Of a stretch of DNA of 40,002 nt, positions 8,133-16,245 are shown in pieces; position 1 is the stretch's first letter, and every line of letters starts with the position of its first letter. The notes beneath the pieces are model-generated. The model searched no databases, had not been told where the DNA came from, and saw nothing but the letters and a program-made list of their open reading frames with translations. Position numbers and translations under genes: made by a program. This DNA is from Desulfurococcales archaeon (GTDB lineage Archaea > Thermoproteota > Thermoprotei_A > Sulfolobales > Acidilobaceae), in NCBI GenBank assembly GCA_015523445.1, contig WAKG01000115.1, forward strand, positions 1-40,002, read 5' to 3'.

Positions 8133-9464
8133 GTGTACCCTAGAGTGGAGGTCCTAGAACTCCTAGCCGAGCTAGTAGCGCTGGACACAGTGAATGACCC
8201 ATTAAGGGGGAAGAGGGTTGACCTAGCCAAGGGGGAGGAGGTTGCCAGGGTCCTCGAGAGAGCCTGGGGCAGGAAGCCGATGATAATTGAGAGCAATGGA
8301 GTGCCCACACTAATCTACACTGCTGGCCAAGGCGCCCCCGTAACACTCTTCCTAGCACACTTCGACACCGTCCCCATAGGGCCCGGGTGGAGTAGGCCCC
8401 CACTGGAGCTAACCCTAGACTCCGGCAAGGCCTATGGCAGGGGAGCGGTGGATGATAAGGCTAATGTAGCCGCGATAACTATGGCCCTCAGGGACCTCGA
8501 GCCACCACAAGGCACTATCGTCGTAGCCTTTACCAGTGATGAAGAGATTGGAGGGGCTAACGGTGCAGGGTACCTTAGGTCCTGGCTGCAGGACAATGGC
8601 CTCTGGCCTGACAGCCTTGTTAATGGAGATGGAAGCCTGTCAATGGTGATCAATAGGAGGAGGAACGCTTTCAACGTGGTAGTTAGGGTTAGGAGGATGG
8701 TAGAGACTGTTGTTGGATGCACCTCTACTGTAGAGTTTAGGGCCCGGATACCTAGGAAGGAGACTATGCACGCAGCATACTTCACTCCCGGGGTGGATAC
8801 GCACCCCCTTATAGACGCTGCGGAGCTGGTTAGGGTTAGGGGGCTCCTAGCCTCCAGGCTGGAGGGTGACTGGGTTAAGTCTAACGTGATCCCGGGCAGG
8901 GTTGTGGCCAGCCTCGTAGAGCCCGGGTGTGAGGGTGGCAGCGTTGAGGTGGACCTGGGACTTACCAGGCTGCTGGAGGCTTTGATCCCCCTTACCAGGC
9001 CCGTGGTGGAGACCCTGCATTATAGTGATTATGGGGTGACCGCTACACCCAATATTTACAGGGTTGTGGATGATTGGCATGAGGTTGTCATAGATGTTAG
9101 GGCTATGGCCGAGTCTAGGAGCGTGCTGGAGGCCTATACTAGGATCATCGATGAGGTACTTGGTGATGTGGAGGCTGAGGTGGAGGTTAGGGGAGGCGGA
9201 GGCTATCTATACACTCCTGCAGGCTCCCGCCTAGTAACCCTTGCCTTATCCGTCAATAGGGGACTGGGATTGCCTGATAAGCCTGTGGAGGCTGGAGGTG
9301 CGAGTGACTCCAGGTACTTCTCGCCTCTGGGCGTGAAGGCTATCGATTATGGACCTCGTGGTGGTAACGTTCATGGACCTGACGAGTATGTTGAGGTAGA
9401 GGCCCTGGAAAAAGCTGTTAGGTTTTATAGGGAGATGGCTAGGAGCCTGCATGGGCTAGCTTGA
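8133..9464 (+). CDS. M20 family metallopeptidase/deacylase (ArgE/DapE/ACY1-like)
   Basis: LFLAHFDTVPIGPGWSRPP; YGRGAVDDKANVAA; FTSDEEIGGANGAGYL; GGASDSRYF; M20 motifs. GTG start. Confidence 0.9.
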   Translation: MYPRVEVLELLAELVALDTVNDPLRGKRVDLAKGEEVARVLERAWGRKPMIIESNGVPTLIYTAGQGAPVTLFLAHFDTVPIGPGWSRPPLELTLDSGKAYGRGAVDDKANVAAITMALRDLEPPQGTIVVAFTSDEEIGGANGAGYLRSWLQDNGLWPDSLVNGDGSLSMVINRRRNAFNVVVRVRRMVETVVGCTSTVEFRARIPRKETMHAAYFTPGVDTHPLIDAAELVRVRGLLASRLEGDWVKSNVIPGRVVASLVEPGCEGGSVEVDLGLTRLLEALIPLTRPVVETLHYSDYGVTATPNIYRVVDDWHEVVIDVRAMAESRSVLEAYTRIIDEVLGDVEAEVEVRGGGGYLYTPAGSRLVTLALSVNRGLGLPDKPVEAGGASDSRYFSPLGVKAIDYGPRGGNVHGPDEYVEVEALEKAVRFYREMARSLHGLA

Positions 9465-10289
9465 GAGCTGCCTGGCCAGCCTGTATACTAGTGGGATTAG
9501 CATGATGGCGAAGGCTATTGCTACGCCTAGGCTCAGCGTGTTCACAACCCTGCTGGTGCCCGGGAAGTTTGAGAATATCGCTGCCAGCCCCACCATTATG
9601 AATACTATGTATACTATGAACTTTGCGTATGGGGCGAAGTCCCTGAAGCTCGGCTCCCTCTCCAGTGCCTCTATTATGGTGTTGCCCACGACTATGCCCA
9701 GGCCTATTATTATAAAGCCCAGTATCAAGGGGTAGACTAGCTCCCCGCGGAGCTGCATCAGGTCTAGGGCTATCGTTATGACTACAGCTATCATGCCAAT
9801 ATGAACCGTGTTCTTGATTAGGTTAGCGACGAACTCGTTGGAGCCGCTGAGCCCTGCGAGTATACCCGCCCCTATAAAGTCGGCTAGCAACCCCACTAGT
9901 AGGAGGCCGTAGACTATGATCAGGACTCCGCCTAGCAGCTTGGGTAGGTAGTAGATTATAGAGGTAAGGACCTGTTCCGGCCTCCCGCCTATGTCGAGTA
10001 CTGGCAGGACAAGCATCAGGGCTAGGACGAATACGAACGCCTTAACTATGGCCCCAGTTATATCTGATAAATCCAGGCCAGCCTCTTTATACCTCCTACC
10101 GATCTCGGTCTTCTCTATAGGCTTCTCCAGCAGCCTATCCACGATCCTGTTAACAGTCTTCCCAGCTATATCGCCCACAAAGTAGCCAGCAGCCAATATT
10201 ATGACTGCGCCCAGCAGGTTGGGTATGTACGCTATTATATCAGACGCGACTTGTGACAACTGCTCTGCTAGCGTAGCCATCATGCACAC
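9456..10289 (-). CDS. Membrane protein with conserved TM-helix repeats (MscS-associated type)
   Basis: Repeats of the form NLLGAVIILAAGYFVGDIAGKTVNRIVDRLLEK and PKLLGGVLIIVYGLLLVGLLADFIG. Likely start is ATG at 10283, preceded by GGAGGTG. Confidence 0.72.
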   Translation of the reverse strand: MCMMATLAEQLSQVASDIIAYIPNLLGAVIILAAGYFVGDIAGKTVNRIVDRLLEKPIEKTEIGRRYKEAGLDLSDITGAIVKAFVFVLALMLVLPVLDIGGRPEQVLTSIIYYLPKLLGGVLIIVYGLLLVGLLADFIGAGILAGLSGSNEFVANLIKNTVHIGMIAVVITIALDLMQLRGELVYPLILGFIIIGLGIVVGNTIIEALEREPSFRDFAPYAKFIVYIVFIMVGLAAIFSNFPGTSRVVNTLSLGVAIAFAIMLIPLVYRLARQLSS

Positions 10290-10415
10290 CTCCAGATATA
10301 TTATTTGATCTAGCTAACAGTCCTGGAGGGGTATAAAAGCGGCTATACTTGAGCTAATCAGTAATTATCCCTAATAGCGCCCCCTACAGGTACTAGGGCT
10401 GGAGGCTAATGAGTT

Positions 10416-10976
10416 GTGCCATGCCCATCGCTCAAGGCTATAACAAGGCCCGATAGGCCCGGGCTTAGGCCTGTTCGGGTGAGGATCGTATATAGGGATA
10501 GTGGGGAGCTGGGGGCCATGCTGACAGGCCTCCTAAGCCCAGGACTCAGCCTAACCATACCTATAGACCCGGCGGGGCTAGATACAGGCGAGCTGGCGGA
10601 GGCGCTATGCTGCGCCCCCAGGACCAGCCCTACCGAGGCTATATTTAACATAGCCACCGCCATCGCCCTAATCATAGGCTCCGCGACCGGGATAAGGGAG
10701 GCTATAATACTGGGCCTAGCCGGGATGGCTGTAACCCTAATCCAATACCTAGCTAGGCTGGTAGGCTCCAGGAGGCTTTGCAGGGTGACTCCTCGAGCGG
10801 TAATGGTGGCTGGCCTGGTCAAGGGCCTTACAGTGGAGACCCTAAGAGCCGTGAAGGGATGCCGCCCTCCGTGTGGCAGGCTGATAGCCTATGGGGGCCA
10901 GGTGTATAGGGTTGAGGAGTATAGCGAGTATGAGGGTGGGGTTGAGGTCATCCTGGAGCCGATGGGCTCTGCATAG
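10416..10976 (+). CDS. Hypothetical protein with a central TM pair
   Basis: 186-aa ORF, GTG start, TATA-like TATAAAA at 10332-10338; hydrophobic IFNIATAIALIIGSATGIREAIILGLAGMAVTLIQYLARLV. Confidence 0.65.
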   Translation: MPCPSLKAITRPDRPGLRPVRVRIVYRDSGELGAMLTGLLSPGLSLTIPIDPAGLDTGELAEALCCAPRTSPTEAIFNIATAIALIIGSATGIREAIILGLAGMAVTLIQYLARLVGSRRLCRVTPRAVMVAGLVKGLTVETLRAVKGCRPPCGRLIAYGGQVYRVEEYSEYEGGVEVILEPMGSA

Positions 10977-11997
10977 TATAAATGCTGGTAGGAAGGATTG
11001 ATAGCGGCACCCTAGCCTCCACGTATATCCTCCTAGCCCTAAACCCCCTTCTAACGTATAGCCCAGCAACCTCCGGGATTGCATGTAGAACCACGCTCTC
11101 CACACCCTCCGAGAGGAGTACGTTGACAGCCCTGGCTAGGAGCGTGGAGCCCACGCCCCGGCCCTGGCTGTCCCTGGCTACAGCGAGGAGTGCTATATAG
11201 CCTACCCTGACACCACAGATCGACTCGTAGATGTAGAGGTCCACAAATCCCTGAGGCACCCCATCTACCAGCGCCAGGAGCACCTTAGGCTCCAGCCTCG
11301 CCTTAAGCCTCCTAAAGTACCCCCTGGCCCGGGTGGTATCCCAGTCATGGTGTCCCTCGTATACGCTGAATGCGTCATTGTAGATACTAACTATGGCCTC
11401 TAGGTCCTCATCACTGCTCCAAGGATATGCTTCCCTAACCACAATGCCTGGAGGCTCCTCTACTACAACAGGGCCCCGGGCCTCCATGAGGAGGCCCGAC
11501 GGCTTGTAGTGCTCCAGGCCCCTCACAAGGCGCTGGGCAAGTGCCATAGTGTAGCCTCCGAGTAGCCCTAGCCTGAGCTTTGTGGCGCCTCGAGCCTCCT
11601 GCCATGCCTCGAGGCTGTGGCGGGCCCAGGATAGGAGTAGCTTGGCCGCCTCCAGCATTGTGCTTGTCGGTATTAGCGGGTTGATCCTCATCATGACCCA
11701 GGAGATGCTTGGGTTCTCCCTCCTCTTCCAAGCCCATGCATAGCCAGCCACTACGTTATCCTCTAGCGCTATGGCCATCTCCTCCGGGTCTGTATCCCCC
11801 TCCTCCAGCCAGCTCCTGACAGTCTCTACGTCTATCTGCATGTCAAGGCACTCGCCTGTATGGTGTAGGAATGAGTTCTCCACCCTGGCTATCTCGGCTT
11901 CTAGCCCCTCGCCCCTAGTCCATACTAGCAGCTTCAATGTGGAGCCTCCCTGGGGTTTCTCCCTTGTCGGTACTGCCAGTATTAACGTCATCGTCAA
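10948..11997 (-). CDS. GNAT family N-acetyltransferase
   Basis: C-terminal GNAT motif: VRVGYIALLAVARDSQGRGVGSTLLARAVNVLLSEGVESVVLHAIPEVAGLYVRRGFRARRIY. Confidence 0.88.
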   Translation of the reverse strand: MTMTLILAVPTREKPQGGSTLKLLVWTRGEGLEAEIARVENSFLHHTGECLDMQIDVETVRSWLEEGDTDPEEMAIALEDNVVAGYAWAWKRRENPSISWVMMRINPLIPTSTMLEAAKLLLSWARHSLEAWQEARGATKLRLGLLGGYTMALAQRLVRGLEHYKPSGLLMEARGPVVVEEPPGIVVREAYPWSSDEDLEAIVSIYNDAFSVYEGHHDWDTTRARGYFRRLKARLEPKVLLALVDGVPQGFVDLYIYESICGVRVGYIALLAVARDSQGRGVGSTLLARAVNVLLSEGVESVVLHAIPEVAGLYVRRGFRARRIYVEARVPLSILPTSIYTMQSPSAPG

Positions 11998-12074
11998 CCG
12001 GGGAGTTGACGTGTGATCCTAGACACGCATATCTAGACCATAGGTCTCCAACTCCACATACTAGGGTGCGCCAG

Positions 12075-12779
12075 GTGATCTATGGGCTCCTCCAGCGCGT
12101 CCTAAGGCTACTAGCCTATAGGGAGGAGGATTCTATCCTCTATAGGGCACATATACTCTTCAAGCTGGCTGCATTAGGGATTGCCTGGGCTACTCTCCTC
12201 CATGCAGACACCCCCCAGGGTATCGCTGCAGGCCTACTATACCCCATACTCCTCCACACGCTCTCGCCTAGATGGCTGGCTAAGCACGCCATGGTTGCCG
12301 CAATGATCCCTACACTCTTCATAGGAGTTGCAGGAGCCCTTCTCTCACCCTATCCACCATTGAGTCCTGACTGGGGCTCTAGGCTTGTAGTGTTGACAGC
12401 AAGGACCTATGGGCTAGCCTCTGCAACTCTGATCACGTTCGCGACTACCAGCCCGTCTAGGCTAGCGTCCCTCCTAGCCAGATCCCCCTTCGCCCACGAC
12501 CTAACAACTCTATTCTACAGGCTGGCCCCCCTAACCCTAGGCGATCTGGCAGAGGCTATGGCGGCCCAGAGGATGCTGGGGAAGCCCGTGCACCACACAC
12601 TCATCCCCCTAGTAATATCGTCGCTTAGAAGGGCTGAAGGCGTCACAGTCTCCCTCCAGGCCCGTGGTTATAGAAGTGATAGGAGGACAAGTATAACCGG
12701 GCCTGGAGACCCAGTCTGGGGCCTAGCCCTCCTAGTAGCCTCCCTAGCTTCCCTAGGCATTTCACTGTTAGCTGGGTGA
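12075..12779 (+). CDS. ECF transporter T component (CbiQ/EcfT family)
   Basis: C-terminal coupling motifs: LGDLAEAMAAQRMLGKPVHHTLIPLVISSLRRAEGVTVSLQARGYRSDRRTS (EcfT A..xRG type). The ORF is open from 11937, but GTG 12066 or 12075 is a likelier start because the upstream part overlaps the GNAT gene. Confidence 0.82.
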   Translation: MIYGLLQRVLRLLAYREEDSILYRAHILFKLAALGIAWATLLHADTPQGIAAGLLYPILLHTLSPRWLAKHAMVAAMIPTLFIGVAGALLSPYPPLSPDWGSRLVVLTARTYGLASATLITFATTSPSRLASLLARSPFAHDLTTLFYRLAPLTLGDLAEAMAAQRMLGKPVHHTLIPLVISSLRRAEGVTVSLQARGYRSDRRTSITGPGDPVWGLALLVASLASLGISLLAG

Positions 12780-13477
12780 CCGCTATCCCTTTTAGACCCC
12801 TCGAGCATGGTATAGCTAGTAGGTTAGGGGTGGATCGGATGGTCTATGTAGACTTGACTATGAAGCTCAGCCCCCAGACACCGGTCTTCCCTGGTTATCC
12901 ACAGCCTGTTATACATAAGTGGACCACCATCAGGGAGGAAGGCTACTATAGTAACATGATCTTCATGGTCGAGCATACAGGGACCCACATGGATAGCCCC
13001 GCACACTTCATAGAGGGTGCCCCCACAATAGATGAGATACCGCCTGAGAAGTTCGTGGCCAGGGCTGTGGCCCTAGACTTCTCGGGCAAGGAGCCAGGCG
13101 GGGCGGTAAGCGAGAGGGAGGTGGATGAGGCGCTCTCTAGGCTGGGCGTGGAGCCCGGGAGGGGATGGTATATACTCTTCCGCTACGGCTGGGATGATGT
13201 AAGGGGTGATGAGTGGGTTAGGTACCCCTACCTCTCCGACGAGGCGGCTGAGATGATCAAGGGGCTGGGTGTTGAGGGTATAGGTATGGATACTCCCAGC
13301 CCCGATGTGGCCCCCTTCAATGTGCACAAGATACTCCTACCCGAGTCCATAGTGATCGTGGAGAACATGGCCAACCTAGCTAGGGTCGCTGGTAGGGTGT
13401 TCGAGCTCATAGTGACCCCGATAAAGATATCTGGGGGGAGCGCCGCCCCGGTGAGGGCGATAGCCAGGCTCCCCTAA
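12776..13477 (+). CDS. Cyclase family protein (kynurenine formamidase-like)
   Basis: YVDLTMKLSPQTPVFPGYP; HTGTHMDSPAHFIEGAPTIDEIP; family motif HxGTHxDxPxHF. Start overlaps the previous stop (GTGA); ATG 12839 is an alternative start. Confidence 0.88.
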   Translation: MTAIPFRPLEHGIASRLGVDRMVYVDLTMKLSPQTPVFPGYPQPVIHKWTTIREEGYYSNMIFMVEHTGTHMDSPAHFIEGAPTIDEIPPEKFVARAVALDFSGKEPGGAVSEREVDEALSRLGVEPGRGWYILFRYGWDDVRGDEWVRYPYLSDEAAEMIKGLGVEGIGMDTPSPDVAPFNVHKILLPESIVIVENMANLARVAGRVFELIVTPIKISGGSAAPVRAIARLP

Positions 13478-13499
13478 CCCCCCGATGTTAGGGTAGGGT

Positions 13500-14213
13500 G
13501 TGATGGCGAGGACCTGCCCCCAGTGTGGCATGAACGTTGAGGTCACGATCTCGGGTGTATGCCCCAGTTGCTTTAGCATGACCTATGGTGTAGCTAAGCT
13601 ACCGGGAAGGGTTGAGGCTAGGATCTGTAGGTACTGTGGCAGGGTTAGGATTGGAGGTAGGTGGTTTAGGGCAGAAAGTTTCGCCGAGGCTGTTGAGGCC
13701 GTTGCCAGGTATGAGGCCTCTAAGGCCAAGCCAGTCCCGCCCCTCCACAATGTAGCGCTGGAGGGTGTGGAGTTCACGACCCGCCCCAACTGGACTACCA
13801 GGGTTAGCCTCAAACTCGCCTCAACCTATAGGGGAGCCCGCCTAGCCAATACGGTGGAGATAGTGGTCACCCTCAAACCCTCGATCTGCCCCCTATGCAA
13901 GACTCGTGTCAGCGGTGAGTACGATACCCTTCTCAACTTACTAGACGCGCCGGAGGATATGGAGGACGAGGTTGTTGAAGCCGTATTGAGCCTTGGCCTA
14001 GAGGCTCAGCTGGTAGACATTATAAGGGTCAGGGAGGGCCTAGGAGTCTACCTCACCAATAGGGGTGCTGCCAGTAAGCTGCTAAGGTCTCTCTCGAGGA
14101 GGTATCGAGTAGTGAGGCTGGGAATGGCGCATGAGGATGTCGGGATAGACTCCAGCGGTAGGAGGCGGGCTAGGACGACCATAAACGTTAGGATCCTGGG
14201 TAGAAAACGATAA
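13500..14213 (+). CDS. NMD3-like zinc-finger protein
   Basis: CPQCGMNVEVTISGVCPSCF; ICRYCGRVRIGGRW; SICPLCKTRVSGEYDTLLNL; NMD3 N-terminal zinc-ribbon family. Confidence 0.85.
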   Translation: MMARTCPQCGMNVEVTISGVCPSCFSMTYGVAKLPGRVEARICRYCGRVRIGGRWFRAESFAEAVEAVARYEASKAKPVPPLHNVALEGVEFTTRPNWTTRVSLKLASTYRGARLANTVEIVVTLKPSICPLCKTRVSGEYDTLLNLLDAPEDMEDEVVEAVLSLGLEAQLVDIIRVREGLGVYLTNRGAASKLLRSLSRRYRVVRLGMAHEDVGIDSSGRRRARTTINVRILGRKR

Positions 14214-14247
14214 TTAGACCTGCCTCAACATCCCTGCCACCGGATAC

Positions 14248-14448
14248 ATGCAAGGCGGGGTGCAGCCCGGGGTGCCAGGAATAGAGGAGGCAAAGAGAAT
14301 GCTCGAGGAAACTATAAGCCTTGCCAGGAAGCTCTATGGCAACAGGTGGATGAGTGCCCTCGAGGAGCTGGAGGACATGTATGAGGGTGACCCCTTCGAG
14401 GTACTAGAGCATCTCAGGAGGGAGGCAAGGAGGAGGGGCCTCGCCTAA
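14248..14448 (+). CDS. Small hypothetical protein (66 aa)
   Basis: Compact ORF between co-oriented genes; helical composition IEEAKRMLEETISLARKLYGNRWMSALEELEDMY. Confidence 0.5.
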   Translation: MQGGVQPGVPGIEEAKRMLEETISLARKLYGNRWMSALEELEDMYEGDPFEVLEHLRREARRRGLA

Positions 14449-14482
14449 GATAATATAGGGCCCAGCTCCCCCACGGTGCTGG

Positions 14483-15076
14483 GTGCCCCGATTGGCTGAG
14501 GTCCTCGACCTATACTTCAACATACTAGTTATTCTGAATCCCTTCACAGCCGCATCTGTCTACCTAACTCTAGCCGGAGACGATCCTAGAGAGGCGCACA
14601 GGGTCGCCATTGTAAGCCTCGCACTAGTCATCCTCCTGGGCACTGCTGTGATCATCGCTGGGGAGCAGCTCCTCAGAGTACTGGGCATAGACTTGCCCAG
14701 CCTTGGCGCTGGTGGAGGGATCCTGCTTATGGTGATAGCCGTAGATATGATTACAGGAGAACATAAGGTTAGGAGCGTGGAGCCCGGAGAGCTGGCTGTA
14801 GTACCCCTGGCAACACCCATGATCCTAGGCCCTGGGGCTATGACTGTGCTACTCCACCTATCAGCTCAATACCCGAGGGATGCTGTGATACCAGCATTTA
14901 TACTGGCAGCACTAACAGTAGGTGTAGTCCTCTATACCTCCCCTATACTCAGGAGGGTCCTAGGCGTGACGGGGGTGAAGGCTCTGTCAAAATTCATGGC
15001 TTTACTGATAGCTGCCGTTGCGGCTGATATGATCCATGGAGCCCTTGTGGAGTGGGGCATAGCTCCTAGGGGATGA
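14483..15076 (+). CDS. MarC family integral membrane protein (second copy)
   Basis: NPFTAASVYLTL near the N-terminus; VPLATPMILGPGAMTVLLHL signature. Confidence 0.82.
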   Translation: MPRLAEVLDLYFNILVILNPFTAASVYLTLAGDDPREAHRVAIVSLALVILLGTAVIIAGEQLLRVLGIDLPSLGAGGGILLMVIAVDMITGEHKVRSVEPGELAVVPLATPMILGPGAMTVLLHLSAQYPRDAVIPAFILAALTVGVVLYTSPILRRVLGVTGVKALSKFMALLIAAVAADMIHGALVEWGIAPRG

Positions 15077-15079
15077 GTT

Positions 15080-15784
15080 GTGGTCGAGGCTATACTACTG
15101 GGGACTGGGGCTGCCCTCCATCCCGGTAGGGGGCATAGCTCCCTCCTAATTCTCGGCCCCGGGGAGGCTCTGCTTGTCGATGCCGGGTGCACGGTGCCCC
15201 ATAGCTTGGCTAGGGCTGGTGTTAACCCGGCCAGGGTGGCTAGGGTTATCGTAACTCATGGACATGCGGATCACTACTGTGGGCTTACACATATAGCGTT
15301 TATGAAGACCTTTACCGGGACTCCCGAACTGAGTGTATACACAACTAGCCATGCGGTGCCCCTAGTTGAGAGGCTTCTGGCATCAATTCACAGGCCCGGC
15401 GCTGTTAGGGCTAGGGTTGAGGTCCTAGAGCCGGGTAGGACCTACATTATAGGCCCCTACAGGGTTAGTACCTTCAGGGCCATCCATAGCGTTGAGGCCC
15501 TAAGCCTCGAGATTAGTGTCGATGGGAGGAGGATCCTTGTTAGTGGCGACACGGAGCCTACTGTGGAGTATAGGAGGCTAGCTGAGGGGGCAGACCTGGC
15601 GGTGCATGAGGCTTCCCTACCTGAATCATCGCCTGGTAGTGGGCATAGTAGTGTGGGTGAAGCCCTCTCCCAGGTTGCACGGGCCAGGGTTGGACTGCTG
15701 TATCATCTAACCCCAGAGTCTGAAGAGGCCGCTCGCCAGGCCGGGATCAGCTTGCCGGAGGACCTGTATAGGATACAGCTGTAG
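15080..15784 (+). CDS. MBL-fold metallohydrolase (RNase Z/UPF0173-like)
   Basis: VTHGHADHYCGL; LVSGDTEPT; HEASLPES; GTG start. Confidence 0.88.
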   Translation: MVEAILLGTGAALHPGRGHSSLLILGPGEALLVDAGCTVPHSLARAGVNPARVARVIVTHGHADHYCGLTHIAFMKTFTGTPELSVYTTSHAVPLVERLLASIHRPGAVRARVEVLEPGRTYIIGPYRVSTFRAIHSVEALSLEISVDGRRILVSGDTEPTVEYRRLAEGADLAVHEASLPESSPGSGHSSVGEALSQVARARVGLLYHLTPESEEAARQAGISLPEDLYRIQL

Positions 15785-15862
15785 CCTATCGGGTTATCTC
15801 CGGGCTGGCGGGTGGTAGTCATACAGTGGTTGATGAATAATATTCCAGAGCATACCATAAGA

Positions 15863-15870
15863 TTTTTAAA
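15863..15870 (+). promoter_or_regulatory. Putative archaeal TATA box (TTTTTAAA)
   Basis: TTTTTAAA immediately upstream of, and overlapping, the annotated ATG at 15870. Confidence 0.55.
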
Positions 15871-16220
15871 TGGTGACTCGATTGGCCACCATAAAGTATA
15901 CAGGAGATCCTGTCAGGCCGGATATGAGGAGGCTTAGGACCTGGCTGGTAGACCTTGTCTTAGCCCATCTCCTGGTTAGGGGGGAGGCCAGCGTTGCAGA
16001 GGTCACTATATACGCATCCAAGTACTACAATGTAAACCCCGAAGTGCTAGAGGCCGACGTGGCCGCTGAGCTGGAGAAACTAGTTTTAGGAGGCCTAGCC
16101 ATCAAGGTGAATGGCCGCTACAAGATCAGGAGGGACAAGGTCTCGGATCTGACCATCGAGAGGCTAAGGGAGCTCGGCCTCATAGACAAGGGCCAAGCCG
16201 GGAAGCTAGGTCTTTATTAG
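15870..16220 (+). CDS. Small winged-helix-like hypothetical protein
   Basis: DLVLAHLLVRGEASVAEVTIYASKYYNVNPEVLEADVAAELEKLVLGGLAIKVNGRYKIR: helix-turn-helix plus wing pattern. Start uncertain (see findings). Confidence 0.65.
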   Translation: MVTRLATIKYTGDPVRPDMRRLRTWLVDLVLAHLLVRGEASVAEVTIYASKYYNVNPEVLEADVAAELEKLVLGGLAIKVNGRYKIRRDKVSDLTIERLRELGLIDKGQAGKLGLY

Positions 16221-16245
16221 CCCCCCACACAACCCTAACGCCTAC

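Noticed and set aside
10289-10329. CCTCCAG...CTGGAGG 7-bp inverted repeat as an operator
   Set aside because: The left arm is the Shine-Dalgarno-like GGAGG of the minus-strand gene; a 7-bp chance match with a ~27-nt loop is weak evidence.
11937-12074. N-terminal extension of the EcfT ORF (MWSLPGVSPLSVLPVL...)
   Set aside because: Overlaps the 5' end of the divergent GNAT gene and lacks family features; GTG 12066/12075 is a better start.
15825-15880. Possible C/D box sRNA (TTGATGA near 15829)
   Set aside because: No convincing D box or internal C'/D' boxes in the expected spacing.
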